NCBI GenBank assembly: GCA_948896875.1
Contig: CAQUWW010000068.1
Span: 1-15,358 of the forward strand
Source of the DNA: an uncultured Acetatifactor sp.
GTDB taxonomy: Bacteria; Bacillota; Clostridia; Lachnospirales; Lachnospiraceae
Direction: 5' to 3'
Length of the DNA stretch: 15,358 nt
The translations under genes and the position numbers were made by a program. Below the pieces are notes generated by a model. The model was not told where the DNA came from, ran no database searches, and saw only the letters and a program-made list of their open reading frames with translations. Of this stretch, positions 1-8,654 are shown one piece after another (within the stretch, counting starts at the first letter, position 1; each line of letters starts with the position of its first letter).

Positions 1-1693
1 CGAACTGCCAGGGCTCTCTGGGCGTATCCGTTCCATGGGAACGCATCATCGGCAGAAAAGTGCCGTACTGCAACCATCTCACATACAATTCACAATATCC
101 CTTATCCTGCACCCCATCCTCAAAGTCTCCAGACCAGAACCACTCTTTCCGATTCTTTGTGAAGAAAGCGCCAATATCCAGGTTCCAATAAGGTATGCCG
201 CTGGCCGCCATCTGCTGTCCTTCCACGATCTGCTTCCGTAACACCTCCCAGGTGGCGGAAATGTCCCCGGACCACAACACCGCACCATATTTCTGGCTGG
301 AAAGATAACCGGAACGGGTCAGATTCATAATCCGTCTGTCCGGCGCCGCCTTCCGCTGGTTGTCATGGATTCCTTTTGCGTGATACAGGGCATAGACATT
401 GGCCTTCCGGGCATCCATATACCTGGTCTGCTCCCCTTTGGTAAGCTGATATCTCTCCTGGGCAGATTTTTTCTCTGTGCCGCCCCAGTCCGGGGTGAAA
501 GGTTCCGAGGCATCGCACCACCATGCATCCACACCGCTGGAGAATAGTTCCCTTTCACATTGTTTCCAATACAACGCCCTGGCCTCCTCGTCAAAGGCAT
601 CGTAGGTGGACAGGTTGGCATAGAGCTTGCCCGCCTCTGCCATCTCCCGGTTATCCTCACCACCCTTTTTCGTATTAGGCCACACAGAGATCATAAGGGC
701 AATTCCTTTCTCATGAAGGGCATCTGTCAGACCTTTCATGTCGGGATACCGCTCCTTGTCCAGGTGCTTGTCTCCCCACTTTCCCTCACGCCAGGATTGC
801 CAGTCCTGTACCAGGCAGGACACAGGAATCTCCCTGAGCCCGAATTCCGCCGCTGTCTGGAGGATTTCCGCCTGAGTTTTGTAATGTTCCCTGGACTGGA
901 TATAGCCATAGGCCCATCGGGGCAACATGACCGCCTTACCGGTGACCCGCCGGATCCCCTTCACCAGCTCCGGCATGGTATCTGCCACAATCACATAGTA
1001 GGCAATCTGTTCCACCATATCTAGGGTAAAGGTGATCTTGCCATTCTTCTCCTCATATACCATCAGGCAGTCCGCATCCAGCAACACGGCATAGCCTGCG
1101 GTAGACAGGAATACGGGCATGGGAATCTGCATATTGTTCTGGTACAGGTACTGGATGCAGTTCCGGTAGTCGGCGATACCGTCCTCGTGCTGTCCCAGAC
1201 CCAGGATGTGCCCCTTTTCTCCAATGGAAAATACCAGCTTTCCCTCATAAGCATCACCCACGCAGATATCCCTGGCATTCTCTACAATGGTGCGTTCACC
1301 GTCCACAGTGTTCTTCACCGTCACCCGGGCCCTGCCCTCTATGGAGTAGCGCATCACCTTCCTGGGTATCATTATGCAGGCTTCCTGCACCAGAATGGGA
1401 CGGCTTCCCGGTTCCAGCCCTGGAAATTCCAATCTGTCGCCGATTTTCAAGCCGGCATTTCCCATACCGGTTTCCCCGGCCCCTTCCCTGTCTTCTGATA
1501 CTTTTCCAATCCCTGACACCACAGTTCCCGCCATTTTAACTATCGCCTCTTCTGTACCGTCCTGGGCAATATATGTCTCTATCCCGCAGGCTTCCTGCAG
1601 AACACACACATCCGGCACAAAGGTCTTCTCTATGATGTCCCCCGGCTCTCTGTACATGCCATCCGGCGTCCATACTACTCTTGTAATCTTCAT
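1..1693 (-). CDS. GH31 family glycosidase (alpha-xylosidase/alpha-glucosidase type), C-terminus cut by window edge
   Basis: Retaining alpha-glycosidase, predicted cytoplasmic, likely removing alpha-linked xylose or glucose from imported oligosaccharides. About 564 codons are visible; family members usually run 650-800, so the end of the barrel and the C-terminal beta domains lie beyond the left edge. The N-terminal ~200 residues look like the mutarotase-like beta-sandwich, followed by the TIM barrel. The motif DAWWCDASEP carries the predicted nucleophile D394, and SGDISATWE carries the predicted acid/base D477; RSGYLSSQKYGAV, GIPYWNLDIGAFF and MMRSHGTDTPREPW are further family signatures. The WW-x-DA-EP form of the nucleophile motif resembles that of bacterial alpha-xylosidases more than the KTDFGE form, but this does not fix the substrate. 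The start ATG overlaps the isomerase stop (ATGA) and has only a weak Shine-Dalgarno sequence, suggesting translational coupling. No signal peptide is visible. The family is certain, the specificity is not. Confidence 0.93.
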   Translation of the reverse strand, partial: MKITRVVWTPDGMYREPGDIIEKTFVPDVCVLQEACGIETYIAQDGTEEAIVKMAGTVVSGIGKVSEDREGAGETGMGNAGLKIGDRLEFPGLEPGSRPILVQEACIMIPRKVMRYSIEGRARVTVKNTVDGERTIVENARDICVGDAYEGKLVFSIGEKGHILGLGQHEDGIADYRNCIQYLYQNNMQIPMPVFLSTAGYAVLLDADCLMVYEEKNGKITFTLDMVEQIAYYVIVADTMPELVKGIRRVTGKAVMLPRWAYGYIQSREHYKTQAEILQTAAEFGLREIPVSCLVQDWQSWREGKWGDKHLDKERYPDMKGLTDALHEKGIALMISVWPNTKKGGEDNREMAEAGKLYANLSTYDAFDEEARALYWKQCERELFSSGVDAWWCDASEPFTPDWGGTEKKSAQERYQLTKGEQTRYMDARKANVYALYHAKGIHDNQRKAAPDRRIMNLTRSGYLSSQKYGAVLWSGDISATWEVLRKQIVEGQQMAASGIPYWNLDIGAFFTKNRKEWFWSGDFEDGVQDKGYCELYVRWLQYGTFLPMMRSHGTDTPREPWQF

Positions 1694-3060
1694 ATTGACT
1701 CTACAACCTCAAATCTCATATATTTTGCAATCTTCTTCACCAGTTCTATCTGGTCTCCAAATACCAGCACCTGGTGATGTCCGAAATCTGCCAGCGTATG
1801 CATGTAATCTCTGCCATTCTCCAGCTTAATGAAATAATGAGGACTGCAGTAATACTGTCTGAATTCGGACCGAACCACCTCACCCACCTTTACCACCATC
1901 TTGTTGCCCATGGGATTGAAACGGCCGAAAGTAATATACTGCTCATCGTTCTGCTCAAAGGCAATCTGCATCTTGCCACCGAAGCCCTGCCCCGTGAAGG
2001 CCCACATGCTGTAATCCAGATCCGGCTTGTCGAAGCCGTTCATCTTCAGCGCGGGAACCGCGTGATGAATGGACAGAATCTCAGGGGACTGCAGGAACGG
2101 ATTGCCCATAAATGCGGCCTTGTGGCTGCCATACATCAGCACCATCATGGCCATCATTGCATTCAAATCTTCCTCGCAGGCACTGGGAATTCCCTCAGAT
2201 TTCAACAGGGAATGACACACGCAGGGAGTAAACTTCCTCTCCTGTGGAATCCTGGATGCACACAGTTCAATACAGGCTGTGGAAAAGGCATTACAGCCAT
2301 AGAATTCCATCATGGCTTTGGCCGCCAGATAATACTTGGCATCGTTTACAAGCCATTCCGGATTCACTTTGGTGTCCTTCGAGTTCGCCAGCAGCTTCTC
2401 CGCAATTTCCTTTGCCTCCGCCTCGTCTACCTTATCCATATAGGAAAAAATATCCTTGAAAGGTAGCTTGAGCACTTCAAAGCCATACTGTTTTCTCAGA
2501 TATTCCGTGTCCCGGATATTGGACTGGATGCCATAGGTAGGCACCTGGCCGGCAGTGAGAATCAGGGCCCTGGTATTGGCAATACACTTCCGCACCCACA
2601 GGCTGTGCAGGATATCATTCAGGTCTTCCATATCAATGGCATTGTAGGCTTCCACGCCAATGCTTCTGTTGTAAGCACACAGGTCGGCACCTTCGTTGCC
2701 ATTGGAGAACACAATGGTGGTCTTTCGATACCTCTCCAGCTTGGGAATCCTATAGCAAAAGATCACGAAAGCATCCACCTGATCCAGCCCTTCTTCAATC
2801 TTGTCCCAGGTTTCCTGGGGTACGGTCAGATTCTCTATGTAGGGAACCGCAATGGGTTCCAACACATTGACTTCAGGAATGATCTCCTTCACCTTCTCCT
2901 GGATCTCTTTCATATAATTAGCTGCCCATTCCCTCTCTGCTTCCGGCTGCAGGCTCTCGAACTTACCGGCACGGCAGGGTCCCTCCCAGAAAGCGGAATG
3001 CTGCAGAAATCCCACCAGGGGACGGATATTGTACTTTTTCTTCATTGCTGACTCAACCAT
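1690..3060 (-). CDS. L-fucose/L-arabinose isomerase-family protein
   Basis: Probable cytoplasmic metal-dependent aldose-ketose isomerase of the FucI/AraA fold, 456 residues. This is shorter than classical FucI (~590) and resembles the unassigned group annotated as L-fucose/L-arabinose isomerase family. The ACEEDLNAMM segment (E296, D298) matches the metal-binding ACE-x-D region of fucose isomerases, and DFGHHQ (H428, H429) sits where the family has its C-terminal catalytic histidine. The start is taken at the ATG at 3058-3060 because GGAGG stands 8 bases upstream; the longer frame would need a TTG at 3105 with no such site. It follows GH2 after 77 bases and overlaps GH31 by 4. Next to a GH95 enzyme it could convert released L-fucose to L-fuculose, but xylose, arabinose or another sugar is possible. 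No fuculokinase or aldolase is visible here. Confidence 0.82.
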   Translation of the reverse strand: MVESAMKKKYNIRPLVGFLQHSAFWEGPCRAGKFESLQPEAEREWAANYMKEIQEKVKEIIPEVNVLEPIAVPYIENLTVPQETWDKIEEGLDQVDAFVIFCYRIPKLERYRKTTIVFSNGNEGADLCAYNRSIGVEAYNAIDMEDLNDILHSLWVRKCIANTRALILTAGQVPTYGIQSNIRDTEYLRKQYGFEVLKLPFKDIFSYMDKVDEAEAKEIAEKLLANSKDTKVNPEWLVNDAKYYLAAKAMMEFYGCNAFSTACIELCASRIPQERKFTPCVCHSLLKSEGIPSACEEDLNAMMAMMVLMYGSHKAAFMGNPFLQSPEILSIHHAVPALKMNGFDKPDLDYSMWAFTGQGFGGKMQIAFEQNDEQYITFGRFNPMGNKMVVKVGEVVRSEFRQYYCSPHYFIKLENGRDYMHTLADFGHHQVLVFGDQIELVKKIAKYMRFEVVESI

Positions 3061-3137
3061 TTTCATTTCCTCCATTCTTTCTATTCCTGATGAAACCAAT
3101 TCCAAAAAGAAATACTATTTCAAGCGAATTTCCCTTC

Positions 3138-6100
3138 TCATCCCTCTGCCCTGGCAATCCTGATAGCACTGATCACCGCCTGACCGCTCCACACATGAGG
3201 GAAAGAAATACTCAGCATCCCGTTCCTGTCACGGGTAATTATGCGCCTGCAAAGCGGCTTTCCCGGACCACCTGCCTCTTTCCAGATATCCAGTCTCTCC
3301 AGATATATATGCCCGTTCACTGCCACATCAAACAACCTCCAGCCGGCAGCATCTTCCCCTGCAAAGCCATACCACGGCTCGATAAAGTACATTTCCACGC
3401 AATATGTCCCTTCCGGCACAGGAAACAGATATCCCAATTTCTCCAATCCATAACGGAACTGTGTAAAAAGCTCCCCTGGCTCTGCCACTTGATCCATTTT
3501 ATCCCAGATCCTGCCCACACTGCCAATCTCATCCTCTACCTCTTCATAATTCATTCCCCAGGTAAAGGCTCCCCACTCGCCCGCTGTGTAGCCCTGATCT
3601 CCTTTCCAGAGCCTTCCCCGGCTGTCCATACACGCTTTGCCGCCACAGTTGACCCGGAAAAGATCATCCTCCCGGGACTCTGCCAGAAACGCACTGCTTT
3701 CCAGCCTGTTTCTTTCCTTTGCGCCAAGCGCCGGAAAGAAAAGCCTGTCCTCCGTCACACATTTCCCATGCCAATATCCCCTGGCCAGAAGTGTATCAGT
3801 CTCCACCCACACTTCCCGGAAAAGGATATGTTCTCCTTTTGCTCCCCGGCTTTTCCGGCCCAACAGTACGCCATTGCCATCGTACAGTTCCACCTCCTCA
3901 CAGTTGGTGTATGCCATGATGTTTCCCCGGGCCGGATGCGTAAATCGATAGGGCCAGCTATGAGACACCAGGTACAACACTGCCGTCTCCGCCGGGTTCG
4001 TATAGTTGGCACGATACATATAATACGCGTCCGTGGGTTCCCCCCAACTGGTAAAGAGGCCCTTGCTGTTAACCACTCCCACACCATTGCTCCCCTGCCC
4101 ATCCAGACAGTACAGGGTTTCTCTGCCTGGATTCGCATGAGAAACAAGAAGCCACTGGAAATGGCCATAGAAATATTCCCTTACCTTTTCCGCCTCGCGC
4201 ACCTTTGTTTCCAGGCAGTAGGCAAACAGTTCCTCGCTCACATCTCCGCCTGCATTTTGTTTCTCCTCCATATCACCTTCTTCATGTTTCCCTTTGACGC
4301 GGTACTGCCCATATTCACCGATAAGGCGCATTTTCACAGCATCCTTCCCATAGGTTTCCACACTGCCCCCGTAGGTACCGGACCAGTTCTGGGGAATGTT
4401 CCAATCGCTGCCTTCTCCTCCATTGCAGGTAACCGCTTTCCGCTGCACGGGGCAGGTGATATCCAGTCTGTGTATCAGTGCTGTTACCTGCCGGGTAAAC
4501 TCCACGGAAAGCATGGACTCGTTCTGGATACTCCACAGGAAGACAGCCGGGGAATTCCTCCGCTCCCTCATCCACTCCTCTGTCAGCGCACAAAAATTTC
4601 TTTTGAATTCTTCTGTGTCGAAAAATATATGTGCCCCCATCTGTGCCCAGTATAGAATCCCCCGCTGCTCACAGAGTTCCAGGTACTGCAGATTATGGGG
4701 ACAATGTGCCTCCCGCAGGGCATTGAAGCCTGCGGCCTGCAGCATATTCACCCGGGACTGGATCATCTCCTCCCCAAAGGCGTGATCTCTCCCCAGCATA
4801 TGCTCATATTCGCAGGTCCCGTTTATAAAATAATGCCTGCCGTTAACCAGGAAACGCCGTCTCTTACCATTTCCCTCTTCCTTACCCGAAACATAGGCAT
4901 TCCCTTTGTTCACAATGCCATCCTTCTCGAAAATACCGAAAGAAGTACTTGTCTGGCAATATTCTTTCAGCGGCTCATCAATCCCCCGCACCGTACTCAT
5001 CACATTATGCAGGTACGGATTTTCTCTGGTCCATAGATCGGGAAACAGCAACGGCTCACAGACCTGCACCACCGTTTTTTCCTCCCCCGGCAGGAGAAAA
5101 ATTCTCTCCACCAGACTGGCAATGGATTTGGTACGATTATAGGTCTGGACAAAAGATTCCAGTTGTACCGTGTGCGGACAGGTGTCCTGGTTTTTTATTT
5201 TGGTATCTATGGAGATTACCGCCCTGTCCCCTGTGAATTCCGGCAGACTCACCCTGACCCCTCCCGGAGGAATTGTCACCTTTGCTTCCCGGCTTCCCCT
5301 GGTATAAGTGACAAAATATTGGTTTCCCGGTCCTGGTTCTTCCTCCAGCCTTCCCGGATCAATCACATCGTCTCTGCCTGTGTCAAAATTCTCCCAGGTA
5401 ATCTGCCGAAAGCCAAAACTGTTTTCCACCTGGTCCCACGGCTCCTCTCCCTGCTTTTGAACCACCGTGCGAATCCTGTACAGAGCCGGGGCATCCGGGT
5501 ACCAGAGAGATGGGTTTTCTATCCGCTCCATCGTCTGTACCACACAGAGCTCCTCTCCTCCCCCCAGCCCAAACTCTCTCTCCACGACACGGATTACTTT
5601 TCCTCCGGAATCCAGGAGCTCCTGGCGTATCAGTCCCTCCTGCATACCCTTCCCATAATTTCTCAGTTCGCTTTCTATCCGCACATCCGAATATCCTTCC
5701 ATGAAATTCGGCGTAGTGATATACACTCCAAAAGGCTTGATACGGATCTCCCCTGTCACAACCACATGTACAGGACGGAAGATCCCTATTGGCTGGGACC
5801 CCTCGGAATTCGGCGTGCCATAGCATCCCCCGCAGACCCAGGGAAGGTCATCTATTTTCTCAGGATGTCCGGCCCGGACCATGATCAGACTGCTTTCCCG
5901 CTCTCTTATCCCCGTGCCAGGTACCTCCGTCACATCCAGAGTGAAACAGGTACGTCCACCTTTGTGCGCGCCCACATACTGCCCGTCCACCCATACATCC
6001 GCATAGGAACCCACTCCCTCAAAAAACAGAAAAATCCGCTTTCCTGCCCAGGCCCTGTCCCAGGAAATCCTGCGTCTGTACCATGCGGTTCCGTGAAGAT

Positions 6101-6266
6101 TCCCGTGGGAGACCCTGTGGTATCCCTGGTAATCCTCCCAATTGTGCGGAATCTCTACCTGTGTCCATCCCTCAGCCGCCTGGGCCTGGCTGTACTGCCA
6201 CTTGCTGCCAGGCTCCAATATCGACTCCCACCCGTCATTTATTGCTATCCTGCTTCGATATTCCAT
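3138..6266 (-). CDS. GH2 family glycosidase, beta-galactosidase-like, with C-terminal malectin-like region
   Basis: Retaining beta-glycosidase of 1042 residues, predicted cytoplasmic, no signal peptide. The N-terminal sugar-binding sandwich (about 1-190) carries IPHNWEDYQGYHR and GTAWYRR, typical of GH2. An Ig-like module ends at NSFGFR (282-287). A second similar module follows and ends at TSFGIF (441-446). The TIM barrel starts near 460 with FLVNGRHYFINGTCEYEH and REAHCPHN. Predicted acid/base is E583 in LWSIQNES, predicted nucleophile E651 in LIGEYGQYR. The last ~175 residues (from FRVNCGGKA near 869, then EMYFIEPWYG and FDVAVNGHIYLERLDI) look like a malectin-type carbohydrate-binding domain. 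The start ATG lies one base after the GH95 stop, and the AGGAG site 4 bases before it lies in the terminal Glu codons of GH95, so translation is coupled. Beta-galactosidase is the best guess; beta-glucuronidase or beta-mannosidase cannot be ruled out. Confidence 0.92.
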   Translation of the reverse strand: MEYRSRIAINDGWESILEPGSKWQYSQAQAAEGWTQVEIPHNWEDYQGYHRVSHGNLHGTAWYRRRISWDRAWAGKRIFLFFEGVGSYADVWVDGQYVGAHKGGRTCFTLDVTEVPGTGIRERESSLIMVRAGHPEKIDDLPWVCGGCYGTPNSEGSQPIGIFRPVHVVVTGEIRIKPFGVYITTPNFMEGYSDVRIESELRNYGKGMQEGLIRQELLDSGGKVIRVVEREFGLGGGEELCVVQTMERIENPSLWYPDAPALYRIRTVVQKQGEEPWDQVENSFGFRQITWENFDTGRDDVIDPGRLEEEPGPGNQYFVTYTRGSREAKVTIPPGGVRVSLPEFTGDRAVISIDTKIKNQDTCPHTVQLESFVQTYNRTKSIASLVERIFLLPGEEKTVVQVCEPLLFPDLWTRENPYLHNVMSTVRGIDEPLKEYCQTSTSFGIFEKDGIVNKGNAYVSGKEEGNGKRRRFLVNGRHYFINGTCEYEHMLGRDHAFGEEMIQSRVNMLQAAGFNALREAHCPHNLQYLELCEQRGILYWAQMGAHIFFDTEEFKRNFCALTEEWMRERRNSPAVFLWSIQNESMLSVEFTRQVTALIHRLDITCPVQRKAVTCNGGEGSDWNIPQNWSGTYGGSVETYGKDAVKMRLIGEYGQYRVKGKHEEGDMEEKQNAGGDVSEELFAYCLETKVREAEKVREYFYGHFQWLLVSHANPGRETLYCLDGQGSNGVGVVNSKGLFTSWGEPTDAYYMYRANYTNPAETAVLYLVSHSWPYRFTHPARGNIMAYTNCEEVELYDGNGVLLGRKSRGAKGEHILFREVWVETDTLLARGYWHGKCVTEDRLFFPALGAKERNRLESSAFLAESREDDLFRVNCGGKACMDSRGRLWKGDQGYTAGEWGAFTWGMNYEEVEDEIGSVGRIWDKMDQVAEPGELFTQFRYGLEKLGYLFPVPEGTYCVEMYFIEPWYGFAGEDAAGWRLFDVAVNGHIYLERLDIWKEAGGPGKPLCRRIITRDRNGMLSISFPHVWSGQAVISAIRIARAEG

Positions 6267-6267
6267 A

Positions 6268-8628
6268 CTACTCCTCTTCCTCTGTCGTCAGACACTTAAT
6301 TTCCTGATATTCCCTGTCCAGATCCAGTACAACCGTATTCCCACAATATTTCACAGTCACGCACACCGGCCTTACCGCTTTCATCCGGCAGGAAACCACT
6401 TTTCCGTCCTTCCATTCCATATCCATGGTAATCCCCCGGCGCAGGCCAAACCCCACAACCTTTCCGTCGTTCCACCGGGCAGGAAGGCAGGGAAGCAGTT
6501 CTATACAGCCGGTGTGGCACTGGGCGATACATTCCAGCACAGCTTCCGGAATCCCAAAATTGCCATCAATCTGGAAAGGCGGATGGGTATCCAGCAGATT
6601 GTCCAGAATGCAATGCTGCAGCATCTCAAACAGATTCTGCCGCACCGCCTCCCCCCGGTGCAGTCGCGCCATCAGGCAGCAAATCCATGCCTTGCTCCAG
6701 CCGGTATGCCCCGATCCTGCTTCCAGCCGCCGGTCCAGGGTGGCTCCTGCTGCCTGGAACAACTCCGGATTGTCTGCGCAAATGGCTTTTCCCGGATGCA
6801 GTCCAAACAGATGTGCCACATGCCGATGCCCCGGATCTGTCTCCTTCACATCCTCATACCATTCACGTATCCTTCCGTCCTCTGTGAGGGCGAACCCCGG
6901 CAGTCTCTCTGCCAACCGGTCCAGTTCCTGTTCCCTCTCCCTCCCCAGCTCTGCAAGTCCTTCCTGGTAATCGTCAATCAACTGCCTTAAGATGGATATG
7001 TCCATGGTTGGCGCCATACACAGAGCGGCACGCTGTCCATCCTTTGTCTCATAGGTATTCTCCGGAGACACAGAAGGTCCCGTAAGCAGAGTTCCATCCG
7101 GCGCCTCATACAGGTAATCCTCAAAAAATGCAATGGCCTCCCGCATGGTGGGCAGTATCTCTCTGTCCAGCAGTTCCCTGTCCTGGTGGTAAAGATAATT
7201 ATCATAAAGCTGTAAACACAACCAGGCAGCTCCCATGACCCAGAACGGCGATGAATCAAAAATCCCCTCTATGTCCGTACATGCCCACAGGTTCGTGTTA
7301 TGATGAGCACAGAACCCTCCGCATCCATATATCTGTCTGGCTGTCTCGCGGCCATTCCTGCGAATACGCTGCACCAGGGCATGAAAAGGTTTTTCACACT
7401 CAGCCAGGCCCACTTTCGGCACGAACCAGTAATTCATGTTAAAGTTAATATTAATGGTAAACTGGCTCTGCCAGGGTGGTTCAAAGGATCCGTTCCAGAT
7501 CCCTTGAAGGTTCGCGGGCAGCAGGCAGCTATCCGATGAACAGATCATCAGGTAGCGTGCATAATCTACCAAAAATAACATGATATCATCCGCATACTCC
7601 TGTCTTCCCATCTTAATTCCTTCCAGGATCCTGTCCATGGACACAGAATCCGATGGCGCAGGACATGTGCCAAATTCCAGGGAAAATCGCCCATACAGGG
7701 ATCTGTAGTGCTTCAAATGCCCTTCATGGATTTCCCGATAACCCGATGCAGACGCAAGTCCCAGAAGACCTGACGCCTCATCAAACATCCATCGGGGGCA
7801 TCCCTGGAAAAGCGCCCCGGCATTGTACTCCTCCCCCTTTTCCAGAGCTTGCAGGCGCCTGGAAAAATCTGTCAGGGCAGTGAGGTAGACTACCACCTCC
7901 CTGGCATGTTCCACGAACAGGGAATCCCCTATCAGAGATACCGGTTCGTCTCCCGGCCTGACGGGCACTGCCGATGCTGTGGCGGCGGTCAGGTAAAAAA
8001 TCCCTCCCGCCCCGGCCTGTCCCCAGTTTCCAATCATGGGGATCGCCCCGCTTCCCGCGACTTTCGTCTTCCACAGGTCTGCCCCGGAATGCTCCTCGAA
8101 AGGCTTTCTGTTGAGGCTGGCACACATTGTGATCCCTTTTGGACTGTCCGTGGTAATCCGCACCGCCAGTACATTGTAGTCCCGGCTCACTATATACTCC
8201 CGACGGTAGTTATATCCCCCCACCGCATAAACCACTTCTGCCTGCGCGGAGCTGATGTCCAGCGTTCTTCGATACCCCTTCGCCTCTCCCCTGTGTCCCT
8301 TAAAACAGAGACGCAGATCTCCTGCCTTCTGGTAAGGATTGTTATACTTCGGCGTAGACATAAACGCCATTTTCTGCAAAAAGGCTGCCTCCTCCACCTC
8401 GCCTGCCATGAGAAGCTCCCGCACTCTGTCAAGGTACTTAAGACTGTCTTTATTCTTTCTATTCCGCATAGGGCCATACCACAGTGTCTCCTCATTAATG
8501 ACAATAATCTCCTCCGACACCTCTCCCATCACCATGGCCCCAAGCCTGCCATTTCCCAGGGGAAATCCACTTTCCCAGTTCCCCCATGCGGAAGCCGGCT
8601 TGTCCAGGTAAAAGCATCTCTCTCTCAA
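6268..8628 (-). CDS. GH95 family glycosidase, probable alpha-L-fucosidase (or alpha-L-galactosidase)
   Basis: Inverting glycosidase, about 786 residues, predicted cytoplasmic. The N-terminal super-sandwich opens with PLGNGRLGAMVMG and NEETLWYGP, hallmark GH95 sequences. The (alpha/alpha)6 barrel contains TININFNMNYW with N393 and N395, SPEN with E523 and QIDGNFG with D688. These match the Asn pair, general acid and aspartate defined in the bifidobacterial 1,2-alpha-L-fucosidase AfcA, so the active site looks intact. All known GH95 enzymes act on alpha-L-fucosides or alpha-L-galactosides, typically alpha-1,2 linked to galactose. The start is placed at the TTG at 8628 because GGGAG stands 6 bases upstream. 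An alternative TTG at 8658 overlaps the AraC-gene stop (TTGA), has a closer AGGA and would add ten residues. No ATG is available near the conserved N-terminus. The stop is one base from the GH2 start. Confidence 0.94.
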   Translation of the reverse strand: MRERCFYLDKPASAWGNWESGFPLGNGRLGAMVMGEVSEEIIVINEETLWYGPMRNRKNKDSLKYLDRVRELLMAGEVEEAAFLQKMAFMSTPKYNNPYQKAGDLRLCFKGHRGEAKGYRRTLDISSAQAEVVYAVGGYNYRREYIVSRDYNVLAVRITTDSPKGITMCASLNRKPFEEHSGADLWKTKVAGSGAIPMIGNWGQAGAGGIFYLTAATASAVPVRPGDEPVSLIGDSLFVEHAREVVVYLTALTDFSRRLQALEKGEEYNAGALFQGCPRWMFDEASGLLGLASASGYREIHEGHLKHYRSLYGRFSLEFGTCPAPSDSVSMDRILEGIKMGRQEYADDIMLFLVDYARYLMICSSDSCLLPANLQGIWNGSFEPPWQSQFTININFNMNYWFVPKVGLAECEKPFHALVQRIRRNGRETARQIYGCGGFCAHHNTNLWACTDIEGIFDSSPFWVMGAAWLCLQLYDNYLYHQDRELLDREILPTMREAIAFFEDYLYEAPDGTLLTGPSVSPENTYETKDGQRAALCMAPTMDISILRQLIDDYQEGLAELGREREQELDRLAERLPGFALTEDGRIREWYEDVKETDPGHRHVAHLFGLHPGKAICADNPELFQAAGATLDRRLEAGSGHTGWSKAWICCLMARLHRGEAVRQNLFEMLQHCILDNLLDTHPPFQIDGNFGIPEAVLECIAQCHTGCIELLPCLPARWNDGKVVGFGLRRGITMDMEWKDGKVVSCRMKAVRPVCVTVKYCGNTVVLDLDREYQEIKCLTTEEEE

Positions 8629-8654
8629 ACTTGTCTCCCTTCCGATAGCTCTTC

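Noticed and set aside
1774..2466. Plus-strand reading frame of 230 codons opposite the isomerase
   Set aside because: Shadow frame; its His/Leu/Ile-rich composition reflects reverse-complement codons.
3104..3121. AT-rich mini-hairpin with U-run after the GH2 gene
   Set aside because: Only a 5-base GAAAT/ATTTC stem with a 3-base loop; too weak to terminate, and the next gene follows closely.
3045..4655. Long plus-strand reading frame (536 codons) opposite GH2
   Set aside because: Antisense shadow of a well-supported GH2 gene; the product is Pro/Ser/His-rich and shows no family signature.
5163..6299. Plus-strand reading frame of 378 codons opposite the GH2 N-terminus
   Set aside because: Shadow of conserved GH2 sequence; no recognisable domains and no operon context.
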